Origin: Brienomyrus brachyistius
Lineage: Eukaryota; Chordata; Actinopteri; Osteoglossiformes; Mormyridae
DNA: 64,000 nt
Reading direction: 5' to 3'
Assembly (NCBI RefSeq): GCF_023856365.1
Contig: NC_064540.1
Span: forward strand, 12,301,191-12,365,190
Below, in pieces: positions 48,318 to 59,711 of this stretch; position 1 is the stretch's first letter; each line of letters opens with the position of its first letter. Under the pieces are notes generated by a model, which saw only the letters and a list, made by a program, of their open reading frames with translations, was not told where the DNA came from and searched no databases. Position numbers and translations under genes: made by a program.

Positions 48318-49207
48318 GTGCTTGATGACGTAGACTGGGATATGTTCTGGTCATGCGCACCTGACGTTGACGAGTTTGCAGAAGTAGCATTTGCTAACGA
48401 CATCTGCCCCACAGCAACAATAAAGACGTTCACCAACCAGAAACCATGGGTGGATGCAACTATCCGCGAGGCTGTGAACGCCCGTACCGCTGCATACAAT
48501 GCAGGACTCACCACCGGCGATATGAGCGCTTTCAAAGCAGCATCGTATGGAGTACAGCGCGCAGTGAGGTTAGCAAAACAACGCCATAGCGAACACGTCC
48601 ATAAACACTTTCATTGTGGCGACACTGCTGCGGGAGCACAGTGACATCATCAGCCTCGAGGAGCACGACGTGCGGAGGGCATTGCAGTGCGTCAACATCA
48701 GGAAAGCACCGGGACCGGACAGCATCTCTGGGCGCCTACTGCACAGATCAGCTGACCAGAGTCCACACCTTCATCTTCAATGAGTCCCTGGCTCAGTCTG
48801 TGGTTCCAACCTGCTTTAACAGATCCAACATTGCTCCAATCCCCAAGAACAGCAAGCCCTCATGCCTAAATGATTACCGGCTAGTTGCACTTACGTCGGT
48901 AGTCATGAAGGTCTTTGAGAGACTCATTAAGGACTTTATTATTGCCTCCATCCCACGCTCCACAGACCCACTCCAGTTCGCCTGTTGCCCCAATCGATCC
49001 ACAGACGATGCCATCTCTCTCGTCCTGCACACAAATCCTCAGCCACGTGGAAAAGAAGCAAGGGAACTATGTAAGGCTGTTGTTCATTGACTACAGCTCA
49101 GTGTTCAACACGATAGTCCCTCACAGACTGTCTACTAAGCTGCAGGAGCTAGGACTGAATAGCCATCTGTGTGCCTGGATTCCCCCAACTTCCTCACAAG
49201 CAGACCA
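48318..49207 (+). pseudogene. L2/CR1-type LINE ORF2 relic (reverse transcriptase)
   Basis: Broken ORF2 of a non-LTR retrotransposon. An N-terminal linker reads TNQKPWVDATIREAVNARTA. After a frameshift come HDVRRALQCVNIRKAPGPD, then NRSNIAPIPKNSKPSCLNDY, RSTDDAISL and the catalytic-domain region YVRLLFIDYSSVFNTIVPHR, spread over three frames. Stops and frameshifts show it is dead. Its right end is cut where Gypsy sequence starts at about 49208. Confidence 0.85.
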
Positions 49208-51130
49208 AGTATCTTTTATATGAGTACAAAACAGTTTTTTCTGCCCACGAGGGAGGTTTGGGGTGTACTGATCTCATTTCCCATGATATTCCATTGTTAC
49301 TGTAGATGCTGTTCCAGTTTGGTAGCTTCATCGATGTATTCCTCCCTCCAAGTATGAGGTGAATAAGACCCATAATCACCTGTTGTTGGAGGCCCAGGTG
49401 ATTCATGAGAGCTGTAGTCCTTTCACCTCTCCCATTGTTCTCGCCAAAAAGAAGGATGGCAGTTTGTGCATGTGCGTTGACTACCGCCTCCTTAATAGTT
49501 ACACCCAGAAGGATGCGTTCCTTGCATTGAGGATCATTGGATGCTTTGCCAAGGGCATGTTGCTTTTCTTCTAAGGATCTTGCGAGTGGTTACAATCAAG
49601 TTCCAGTGACTGAGAAGGATAAGGTCAAGATGGTGTTCTGCACCACGTTCAGCCTTTTTGAATGGAATCGTATGCCCTTTGAATTGTGCAATGCACTCAG
49701 TACATTACAGAGGCTGATGGAGCCTATGTTTGGGGACCAGCAGTGTCAGTCCCTGCTCCTATACTTGGATGACGTTGTGGTTTTTTTCCTCTAGTGTGTC
49801 CCAGCATTTGCAGAGGTTAGAAGTGGTGTTAAGCCGGCTGAAACAAGAGGGCCTTAAGGTCAAGCTAGAGAAGTATGCTTTTTTCCAAGAGGAGGCTCAG
49901 TATCTTAGTCACGTCGTATTGCGGAGTGTCGACTGATCCTGGGAAAATTTACGCGGTGGCTAATTGGCCTAGACCCAGTAATGCATCAGAGTTGCATTTC
50001 TTATTGGGATTTACGAGCTATTATCGCCATTTTGTACAGGGCTTTGCTAAATTGGCTCGCCCACTGCAGAGTGAGGAGAGCTTTGAGGCTCTGAAGGGTA
50101 AGCTTATCACAGCCCCGGTCCGGGCATATGCTGATTTCTCTCTCCCTTTTATATTGGAGATGGACACCAGCCAAAGTGGCTTTGGGGCTGTCCTTTCACA
50201 GGAACAAGGGGGTAAGATACGTGCGGTAGCTTACGCCAGTCGTTGTCTTAGGCCCACAGAATGGAATATTGAGAATTTAGTGATCAACTGTCATTGTCGA
50301 CAGACCACAGCACACAATAACGGAATGTGTATTCTGCATTTTGACCCGTATGTGACAATGTGACATAGCAGGGGGCAGCTAATTCAGCGCCCTGGGAGCA
50401 GTGCTTGGGGGCGGTACCTTGCTCAAGGTACCTCAGTGGTGCCTTGCTGGTCAGGGATTCGAACCTGCAATCTTTCAAATTACAAGTGTGCTTCCCTAAC
50501 CATTAAGCCACCACTGCCCATGGAATATGTCTAACTATAGCTCTATGAAGTTAGAGTTCCTTGCTCTTAAATGGGCTATGACGGAGTAGTTTAGGGAGTA
50601 GTTGTTGGGTCACAAGTGTATCATCTACACTGATAACCCCATCATCCATTTGTCCACTGCCAAGTTGGGGGCCATGGAGCAATGATGTGTTGCCCAATTT
50701 GTTTCCTTTGATTTTGAAATCAAATATCATTCAGGGCGGAGCAACTGTGTTGATGTGTTGTCCCGGCAGAAATGGTTAGATTAGAACCTACTGGGAAGTG
50801 TTGTCCCGGGAACTGTTGTTCCCAAAGTATTACAAAAATCCAGGAATTGCCTGGTCATACAGTATCTGATTTATCTGCTTTGCAGGAGGCTGACTCGGTC
50901 ATTCAAGAGGTTCTTGAGTTCTGGATGTTACTGGGATAGATTGGTAATGCTCCATGGGGTGCTTTACTGCCAGGTGTTCCATTCTGATGGGGCTGAAGAA
51001 CTGTTGCAGTTAGTCCTGCCTACAGCATTGTGACAGGCGGTGTTTGTGCAACTGCATAATGAGCATGGTCATCAGGGGCGAGAACGCACGTTGGAACTGT
51101 TGAGACAGTGCTGTTGCTATACTATGTTTG
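49208..51130 (+). pseudogene. Ty3/Gypsy pol relic (RT, RNase H, integrase start)
   Basis: Domains in order. First comes a spacer, YEYKTVFSAHEGG. The reverse transcriptase follows: SPIVLAKKKDGSLCMCVDYR, DLASGYNQVPV, and the active-site YLDD near 49762-49773. Then the connection domain GFTSYYRHFVQGFAKLARPL; RNase H MDTSQSGFGAVLSQEQGGK, continuing after an inserted SINE as LEFLALKWAM and HSGRSNCVDVLSRQ; and finally the integrase H2C2 finger start (LHNEHGHQGRERTLELLRQ near 51045-51110). Several frameshifts and in-frame stops show it is inactive. No LTRs are visible adjacent. Confidence 0.9.
50270..50519 (-). mobile_element. tRNA-derived SINE inserted in the Gypsy RNase H region
   Basis: A 250-bp insert is flanked by perfect 9-bp duplications ATGGAATAT (50261-50269 and 50520-50528). 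On the minus strand it starts GGGCAGTGGTGGCTTAATGG with an A box (TGGCTTAATGG) and a B box (GGTTCGAATCC), the internal RNA polymerase III promoter of a tRNA-derived SINE. Removing it rejoins the Gypsy frame (TEWNM next to NYSSMK), confirming the borders. Confidence 0.9.
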
Positions 51131-51499
51131 GTACACTTTAGTGCAATTTGCACTGAAGTGTCAGTGAAGAAAGGAACAGCTCAGCAGCCACAATATCTTT
51201 TAGAAGAGGAGATCTTGTGGATAGACAAGGTAAAAAGACGTCGGTGGTGTGCTGGTACTTTTTGAAGTTTAAAGTCTGACACATTTATTAAACATAAGGA
51301 TATGCTGAATTTGGTAACTTTTGAGTGTCATAAAATGCCTCATTAATATTTTAGTCATATTATTATTCTGCTTAACAAATTGTGGGCATAAATAAACATC
51401 CGTATAGTATCAAAAAGCTGACGTCCGGCCAAATGCTTCGCCTTTCATCTGAAGTCTGGGTGATCATTGTGTATGCGCCATATAAAATCGATATGATAT

Positions 51500-51946
51500 C
51501 GCCCAGCCTTACCTTCAGGGTCTTATCACGGAAGGTCTCCCACATCACATTAAAGTTGGCAGTTGCACCCAAGTCTGCAAGTTCCTCAATCAAACTGCGT
51601 CTAAACTCATCAGAAACAGCTTGATCTTGGAGTCTGGCCAAGTCCAGCCTCATTCTCCTAGCAGGTGGTAGCCTACTGGATCTAAGCTGAATCTTCAGAG
51701 TAGCAACAACAATTCTGTCGTCAGAATTCACAAACTGGGCACTTCTGTAGGCCCTGCAGTGCAGGAACCTCCAGCATCTGCCCATGAGGATGTGATCGAT
51801 CTCTTTCGCCGCACCACCAGTATTGAGGTGCCAAGTCCAACGATGTAGCTCAGGGCTTTTGAACCAGGATCCAGCAACTTGCAGCCACTGTCCTTTCGCA
51901 AAGTTGAGGGACATGGAGTCAGTCTTACCCCGATCTCCAGATCCAT
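51500..51946 (-). pseudogene. LINE endonuclease-domain fragment
   Basis: Minus-strand reading frame with AAKEIDHILMGRCWRFLHC, YRSAQFVNSDDRIVVATLK and PPARRMRLDLARLQD. The DH...SDDRIVV pattern is the C-terminal end of the APE-type endonuclease of non-LTR retrotransposons (canonical NTDHRLVVA, with H replaced by D here), followed by the linker before the reverse transcriptase. It is truncated at both ends and opposite in orientation to the LINE at 48318. Confidence 0.75.
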
Positions 51947-51949
51947 CTA

Positions 51950-53200
51950 ATGTCTATCATTTAAGTTTCATCAAACAAGTAGCACACACAGCATTTTACA
52001 CTGTTGTATCTTTATTGAATATGTGGCTTAAGCAGTCAAAATAGCCGATGGAAAAAAGTATGTGACGCTTTATATTTAGCGACCAGTGGAAATTCCACGA
52101 TTGATGATTGACCTCATTCAAACACGTCTTGAAATTTCTTATCAGACAAACACAGTGATTAGGAGATACTCTTTTGCACAATCCAGCTACTTCTTTGTAC
52201 TTGACACTGTCTGCACTTAATTACTGCTTATCACACTTTATCAAAATTGCACTATGAATAGCAGGTAAGCAACGTCATGTGGCTTTCTGTGTGACAGGAC
52301 AGGTCAGTTCCACACCTGAATTAATTAAAACATCTGATTCTGTCTCCATTCAAGAGTTCGGTATCATAAAGGTTCACATACTTTTTTTCTGTCAATGACT
52401 TTGACCGTTTAAACTATCTGTTCAACAAAGATACGGAATTGTAAAATGTAAACATGTAAAATGTGATATCCATTGTTTTTTGATACTTCTATTATTATAA
52501 CTTAAGATCAGATTACGTTTTATGAGTAACTCATGAAGAAATTAAGATTTAAAAACACTTTTTCTCACAATTGTATGTTTTCTAATAAAGTGACAGAAGA
52601 TTAAGCCCGGAGGCGTTTGGAATATTACACACATCACAGCATTTGTTAAATATAGAGACTAGAACATATTTTCTCACTGGGACCAGTTTTTTCAGTAAAA
52701 AGTGACACAATAAATTTGTTTAGCTGAAACCGTCATAATTGCAGCTGTATTTAAAAAGAAATACCAAGGACCAGATGTCCTCTTTTATTTTATTAGTATT
52801 TGGTCTCAACATGTTTTGTTGAACAAGTTCAACAAGGAGCTGTTTGCATGCAACACTGGTCTCAAACTCAAGACCATGCCATAGATAAATCCCATGCCAC
52901 AGGCAGGCAAAGTTCTGTTTATTTGAATTGTATTGAGTTTGTTACCAAATTGAGCATTATACTGGTACTTATATATTTTACATACAGCCTATTCAGGGGA
53001 AACCTCCACTTAAATTAATAAAGGGTGTTTCTTATATAGATAGGCATTTTCAGAATGAATACACCAAGTTAGGCTTGGTGTTGTCAACCAAAAAAATTGC
53101 CCTTAAATCTCCGTGCTATATTCCAATGAGACAGTGATCTTGCAAAGTTATGTCAATTTCATGCCTTTTCATAACCAAAAGGGTCACCGTCTCTCCACCA
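51950..53200. other. Gap: non-coding between LINE fragment and cadherin relic
   Basis: AT-rich. No cadherin-repeat exon is visible here, although several would be expected upstream of the exon at 53204 if the cadherin gene were complete. Confidence 0.55.
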
Positions 53201-54068
53201 CAGGGAATCCCCGGATGAATGGAACAGCCACACTCAACATCCACCTCATAGACCAGAACGATAATGTTCCCCAGCTGTCTGAAAAAGTGATGCAGCTATG
53301 CCTGTTTAAGCCAATGTGGTCAACATCACAGCCTATGACCTGGATGGAGACCCAAATTCTGGCCCCTTCCACTTTGAACTCCTGGGAGACATCAAGAGCC
53401 AGTGGAGTCTTGACCCCAATTTCAGTAAAGTATATATTGATAGCCTGTCTACTGTTTTCTTTTATATATGTTTCCCTACTTTGATGTTAGTGACTGTGGA
53501 ACTATTTGATATGCTCTATAGTGACATATGCGACACCTGGCTATTCAGTGATTTTATTTCTGTTGTTTCCTGCTGACCAATTAGGAGATGTTTTGCTCTT
53601 TTAGGACATCCTTGAATTTAATATCAGCATTTTGCTTATTTAATATATTTTATTTGAAGCAATGGCATCTGTGTATAAGATCCCTACTAAGGGAGTAAGA
53701 AACAGGGGCTGTGATTTGCCAGTTTAGTCCTTGATGTATAAACTGACAAAAATATTCCATAGTTTTTGTGTGCTGTAGTAAGGTCTTTAAATGTGTTTGG
53801 GCTGCTTAAAACCCAGTTTGCCTGTGAGTGGTGCATAAGAATGTTGTCTTGCAGGGACATCTGTGAAGCTGGTGAGAGAGCCTGGTCTATCCCGGGAAGC
53901 ACAGGCTATTCCCGCGGATCTACGTCCAACAGGGGCTGCCCTCCCAGCAGAATCTCTCAGTGACTGTGTGTCACTGCATCGCCCCAAATACATGCCATAG
54001 AGTGATGTCTGCTGTCACCAAGGCCGGAGTTTTTGGGGTCATATTTGCTGCCATTTTCCTGCTACTAG

Positions 54069-55801
54069 GTAAGGGATGCGTCTTTCAAATGTTGCCCCTT
54101 CCATGCCATTCATATCACTATAAGAAGCAGTTTAGAAAGAAATCAACTTTGATTATAAAATTATTTAAGTTTGAAGTGTCAGGCAATTTAATTTTAATTA
54201 AAATGAGATTTCTGCCGAAATTTCATACCATGTCAGACACATTTACAATACAATTAAATAGCAATAAGTAATAAAATGTTCTGTTTGGCTTGTCTTAGCT
54301 GTAAATAGAGCGTCATTCCAATTCATTCCAAATTGCTAATTTCCAGTTCAAATCTCTCCACCATGAAAACAATAATTTAACTTTTCATAGTGCATGATTT
54401 GTTGGAAACAGATGAATAAAAACTGGAAAGAGGTAAGGGTAGCCCTTAGTTTACATTAAGAATTGAAATTGAAAATAGAGAAACACTGATAGTTTTCAGG
54501 GGGAATATAGCTCAGCTGATAGCACTTTGACTTCACACTTCCTACCCTGTGTGTTTGGAAACTCCATAACCTCCCTGTACAAAAGTCCCGTTAATTATTA
54601 TAATTTACTCACGCTGACACGTAGGAGGACAGGTAACGTGGGTACGTAAGACGTATGACTGTAAGACGGCAAAGTGAGGATGCAGGCAGCTGGCAGGGAG
54701 GCAGTGCGTATAGTTTGGTTCCTTCAGTTCGTTAACTTCTCAGCAGAAAGCTCCCCTTCTGTTATATTTGAGAGTGTGCGTAGATATACAAGTAAGTGTT
54801 GCGTTACAGAAAATTTATATTAGTTACCTGCGCACTTACCGATAACTGCATGACTTCCCTGAGTTGTGGAAGTGGTATTTAATTGTAATTCCTGGTAAGA
54901 CTGGACAATGGTGTCTGACTCTTCCTATTAAGTTCAGCATGTCTTCACAGTCCTGACCGACAGCCCAAAGTGTTTCTGCTTCACCTGAACCAAGTTTTAT
55001 TTAGGTTAAGTCACCCTACAGTTCACTTCCTGTGTCACCCTGGGTCTCTGGGCTCCTTCTGCAGGAGTGCAATGAGAATTTTGATTGATTGGAATCTCTA
55101 AGTTACCCATTGTGTGTGCTCTTCCCAGTGTACTTAGGAGCTTGGAATAACCTCCAGGCAACCCAGAGCAAGCTAAGTGGTTGGAAAATGGATGAATGTA
55201 TTCTACTTATCATCTGCCTTCAAACTTATATAGACTAGGAGAACATTTCATTTAAAAAATGTCATCTATGGTATGAAAGCTGGCCATGGTCTTAAAGAAT
55301 GTATTTCAATGAGCATCATACACATAGCACCACATATCCATAAATTTTCTGCAACCACTCGTCCTACTCAGGGTCATGGGGGGTCCAGAACCTTTTGGCA
55401 CAAGGCAGGGAACAACCCAGGATGAGGCACCAGCCCATCACAGGGCACAAGGCAGGGAACAACCCAGGATGAGGCACCAGCCCATCACAGGGCACAAGGC
55501 AGGGAACAACCCAGGATGGGGCACCAACCCATCACAGGGCACAGTCACACACCATTCACTCACACAGGCACACCTACAGGCAATTTGGCAGCTTCAATTT
55601 ACCTCAGCACATATTTGGACTGTGGGGGGAAACCCCACAATGACAACGGGAGAAGATGTAAACCCGACACACATACAACCATGGGGGGGACTTGAACCCT
55701 GGTCCCACCCCTGCATTACATCTATATATTCTTAATAACTGATGCCACTGATCTTATGCATATTTTATCAGTAGAATGCTGATTTTTTAATTGTCTTTCA
55801 G
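54069..55801. other. Gap: cadherin intron with SINE fragments
   Basis: Non-coding. Holds a tRNA-like SINE stub at about 54505-54565 ('tatagctcagctgatagc'), a plus-strand SINE tail stub at 55160-55198, and the reverse SINE at 55335-55718. Confidence 0.5.
55335..55718 (-). repeat. SINE, reverse orientation, with internal 47-bp triplication
   Basis: Reverse-complement SINE from tail ('ataaattttctgcaaccac') to head region ('ggggacttgaaccctggtcc'). A 47-bp internal segment beginning GGCACAAGGCAGGGAACAAC is present three times in tandem, at 55397, 55444 and 55491. It lies in the intron between cadherin exons 2 and 3. Confidence 0.85.
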
Positions 55802-56736
55802 CATCTCTACTTCTAATTATTTTATCCATAACCCGTGGAAAACAAAAACCAAAGGAAGTTCCTGATTCTGGATTCCACCTGCTTCGATCCAGAACAGAGA
55901 GACTAGGCGATAATTGTGAGGTAACAGACATTTAAATATCATACATACAGAAGCAGGAGATGTTTGAATGGTATCATTCAATTTCCACATTAAAGTTAAC
56001 ACATGCTGCCTTGTTACATATACATAGTACTTTCTTTGGGCATTTTTACTGTCTGATTAAACAGTAATTAGAATAAAGATGCACTTAGTTTTATTGCTTA
56101 AATATTATTTTGTTAACCAGTGTTTCTATCATTTCTCCTTTTTGAATAATACAAAGGGAATCCAGAACAAAATGTTGCCATTTTCCGAATACAAAAAACA
56201 CTGGATATTTTAGTTTCTAAGGTATGTTTACATCTCTTCTTGTTTCCTTTTATCTCACCCTGTAAAACCTGTTTAGCTGTATTGCAGTAGCTGGCTTTGC
56301 AGTGCCTCACTGTTCTGTATGCTGTTACTCTAACATCCTGTTATCACGCTAACATTTCTATCTACAGTTTCCCACCCTGCATCCTCCCCATTCCACTACT
56401 CCATAGTTCTACCTCCAGATTTACAGCTTTCTCACTGCTAGTAGTTTTATGCTCTTTATCTTCACACTACAGAAAATCTGTTCCATCCAGGACTCCAAGA
56501 ACGAGCTCAGTGATTTTCACCTCCACACTTACGCCGACGAGGGGTCTTGTCCGTCAACTCCAGATCTGGACTCCCTCTCCATTTCCGAACTTGAATTTGA
56601 CCCAGAGAAGCTTATGGACTTGGGCCCATGTTTCAACAGCCTAGCTTCCATTTCCTGGCCTGAGCTAGTAACACATAATATCAGTGCTGCCACCTACAGG
56701 GTGTATGTGAGCAATGTCAGCAGTGGACAGACTTGA

Positions 56737-57860
56737 GTAAGGGAGCTGTACCCTGTAATTATCTCTTGGGCTCGGGAGCAGCATCTTGACTGAATCTGTT
56801 ATGAAGATGATTGAGTTTCGTTGCTGTTGTTGGTGGATCTGTTTGTTTTAGAAAAAAAGACTATACTTTATAACCCACGGTGCGATTAACGTACAGTGAA
56901 TAATACAGAGTGAATTTAAGTGTCGTCTTTTCTGCAGCTAATTTATTCTTTAAAGAAGAATAGTAGTGTAGAAAACATCCAGCTGAGACAAGCATCTGTT
57001 TTTATTCAGTATGCAAATATCTACAGTCATGTTCCATGGAAGCCCGTTGGCCTCCAGCCACCTGTTCCTGTCACCTCACTGGAAACAAGGGAGAAGATGC
57101 AGTGTTGTGATAAATCCCCCATTCTGCAGTGAGGCTGTAATGGTTTGTGGAATAACAAGGTCAAGTCAAGTGGGCTTTACTGACATGCTACCCATGTACA
57201 GGCGACACATAGATAGATAAGCTGATAGAAATAAATTAAGCATGTAGGAAGTACAAAAATGATTCAGATAATTTTATTAAATAAACTTCAGTTTTCTTCA
57301 TTTATCAATTGTTGTTTCACCGCAGTGCACTAAAACTGCAATATTTTTTTTGCCAAAATTTTTTAATCTTGCACAAGCAAGTGAAATCAAGTCATGATTT
57401 TCCTGCACTGATGATAAAAAATGTTCATCTAACCTGGGAAAGTCTGTAAAACTCTTGAGCCATTGACCTCGGACTTGCTAAAGAAATTTGGTTAGATTTC
57501 AGCAGAGATAAAATTCAAGTAGGTGTGTCTAACTGCTATGCACATATGCATTCACCCATAGCTCAGAAGTACTTCTTCTTTGGCTTATATGAGCAGTTTA
57601 CTGTGTTTTGTTTTTTTGTCTGTTTGTAGATGTTTTCCATTTCTCTCTCTGGCGAAGAAGGGAAATGGCAGGTCCTGACACGTCACTTCAGGTCCAGGCT
57701 GCGATTGTGACCATTATCTCACTCATTCACCTAGAGTCTGTGCCCCCATAAAGCCTTATTTGGCCAGTGAGACTGTTTAGAATAGGATAGAAACATGCTA
57801 GTGCAAAAGCATGTTTCTTACATCTTAAATAAATTTTTCAAATTAACCTGTAGTATTAAT
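56737..57860. other. Cadherin 3' UTR and intergenic DNA
   Basis: AT-rich; a candidate polyadenylation signal AATAAA lies near 57279. No further gene seen. Confidence 0.45.
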
Positions 57861-57865
57861 AAATA

Positions 57866-57937
57866 AAACACACACACAAACACACATACACAACTGGCAT
57901 CAATGACAACCAGTTTAAAAATTTGACTGATGGTACA

Positions 57938-57963
<26 letters not shown>
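57866..57963. repeat. (AC)n and (GT)n microsatellites
   Basis: A short CACACA run near 57868-57890 and (GT)n at 57939-57960, immediately left of the MITE. Confidence 0.85.
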
Positions 57964-57968
<5 letters not shown>

Positions 57969-58491
57969 CAGTACTGTGAAAAGTCTTAGGCAGTCCAAAG
58001 AAATGTTTAAAGCTGTTTATCTGGGTAGCAAGTGTACTTTGGCTTAGAACAAATAACACAATTTAACATTAGAGCATGTGCAAATTAAGAGTAACACAAT
58101 AAAAACTAGTAATAATTTCTTCTGTTTTCTAAGAAGTTACTGATATCTAGTTGGATGGCTAGATGAACACCGCTTCAGTTCCCAAACTTCTCCTCAGGGG
58201 CACCTCAGCTGTCCCATGATTTTGTTAAATTTCACCAACAACTCGGTTAAAAAAAATAAATATATTGGTTTAAAAAGTCAGTGACAGATTGACCAGCTGT
58301 ATGAGGTGTGCTGGTGGCCAAGTCAAAAAATACATGGCTGCACTGGACGGTCACTGCAAATACTAGGATGATTTTAGCAGAGGTTCTGAAATGGCTAAGC
58401 CGACACACTTTGACAGGCATAATATCATAGTTTTACACCGACACCAGGATAATCTAAACATCATTTTCTTTCCCTGCCTAAGACACAGTAC

Positions 58492-58493
<2 letters not shown>
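57969..58493 (+). mobile_element. MITE with CAGTACTGTG...CACAGTACTG ends
   Basis: The left end reads CAGTACTGTGAAAAGTCTTA (then GGCA); the right end reads TGCCTAAGACACAGTACTG, its shorter inverted complement. The left flank is TATA, consistent with TA-targeting Tc1/mariner-type insertion. No transposase is encoded. It is homologous to the copy at 27668-28265. Confidence 0.75.

Positions 58494-58571
<78 letters not shown>
58493..58571. repeat. Compound (TG)n(TA)n(TG)n microsatellite
   Basis: About 5 TG, 18 TA and 16 TG units in a row abutting the right MITE end; alternating purine-pyrimidine throughout. Confidence 0.95.
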
Positions 58572-58575
<4 letters not shown>

Positions 58576-59481
58576 TCTATCAAGATAACTAATCTGAACA
58601 ACTACGAAAAAAAATCCAATCTTGATAAATGGTAGACATTTATAGATGTAGGATTATGGCTTTCAATTCGAAAATAAAATATTTTGTAAGTGACTCAGGT
58701 ATCTGGATTTGATAATGTCTAAACTGGCAATATGGCCCTAAATTGTTTCAGCTTGTCTGTGGACAAGAACGTGGGGCAATTGGGTATTTCACTACTGGCT
58801 TTGAGTCCAGGGTGCAATAAATTAACTTTGGTTATATTTGTAAATTGCAACCCGTCGCTGCTGTAAACACAGGCCTAACCAATGAAAATGAAAACATTTA
58901 CTGCACGCTCAGGAATGGTTAAAGAGCATAGGAATAACCGAAAACTTGAACTTGTCCATTTTCCAGTGATACACGCATATGGCAAGTAAACGTAACATAA
59001 AAAAAATAGACTACAAGCTACCATTCAATCGAATGTTAGCCGATCTCGAACACAACTGAATAATCTCATTTTCGTTTATAATGACTATTGCCAGTTTTGT
59101 TATTAATGAATATTCCCTTTGTTTCAGTATTGCTCGTTTGATAACATGACTGCACATTACAACCATGGTTGTAGAAATAAAAAGCAAAAAGTCGAGGAAA
59201 TATTTTTTCGTCTTACCTTAGTGTTCAGGATTATCTTTTGTTCCGCATATAGCATTCGTACTTGAGTTTATACGTGTGTTACTGTATGTATAATTCATAT
59301 TACTTATGAATTCATGTTGAGAAGGGAGGCTATACAGTTGTATTCAAACGGATACAATTATTTGATGTTTGGTATATTTATGAAATGATGTGAATGAAGT
59401 CGTGGCATTTTTTTTCACTGTGATGGTGATGTAAGCGACATTTTCACGGCGGGAGGCACACACACAGCTGCATACCTCGAT

Positions 59482-59488
59482 TATAAGG
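59482..59488 (+). promoter_or_regulatory. Candidate TATA box
   Basis: TATAAGG about 195 bp upstream of the ATG of the candidate first exon at 59679, leaving a 5' UTR of about 165 bp if transcription starts 30 bp downstream. Confidence 0.3.
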
Positions 59489-59678
59489 AAGGAGCTCACC
59501 AGGTGTACTGTATATCGCAGAAGACTAGCCCCAGGGTTTTGTCACATATAAGGCAGAGCTGCGCTCTGACTCCATCACGAAAAAGACGAGAAAGTGTTTG
59601 GAAACCAGGGTTTAGAAATAGCCTGGCATTCGGATTATGATGACATATTACATCTGGAATCTTTAAGATTGTTTCACC

Positions 59679-59711
59679 ATGTATCATCTGATAGCAATCC
59701 TTGCTATACTG
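59679..59711 (+). CDS. Candidate signal-peptide first exon (next gene, possibly a cadherin-like paralogue)
   Basis: ATG in strong Kozak context (CACCATG) opens MYHLIAILAIL, a hydrophobic signal-peptide core. The reading ends exactly at a consensus donor (CTG|GTAAGT, phase 0). A TATA-like box lies upstream at 59482. It is about 3 kb downstream of the cadherin-26-like relic and on the same strand; fish often carry tandem cadherin-26-like genes, so this could start an intact copy. Exon 2 could not be identified in the remaining 4 kb, so the identity is inference only. Confidence 0.35.

Larger units (their letters stand above)
53204..56736 (+). pseudogene. cdh26: Cadherin-26-like gene, 3' half, with two frameshifts
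   Basis: Five exons: 53204-53424, 53855-54068, 55802-55915, 56157-56221 and 56473-56736 (stop TGA), all with usable splice sites and matching phases (1,1,1,0). Exon 1 ends a cadherin repeat (NIHLIDQNDNVPQLSEK) and starts the next (VNITAYDLDGDPNSGPFHFE). Exon 2 has TSVKLVRE, then VQQGLPSQQNLSVTVCHC and the start of the membrane segment (AGVFGVIFAAIFLLL), which exon 3 completes (ASLLLIILSITRGKQ). The last exons form the cytoplasmic tail with ELSDFHLHTYADEG, DLDSLSISELEF and MDLGPCFNSLASI, the catenin-binding region of the family. The reading frame shifts near 53308-53325 and again in a GA run near 53872. No signal peptide or earlier cadherin repeats are found in the window. It is either a truncated pseudogene or a gene with assembly errors and distant 5' exons. 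Confidence 0.75.
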
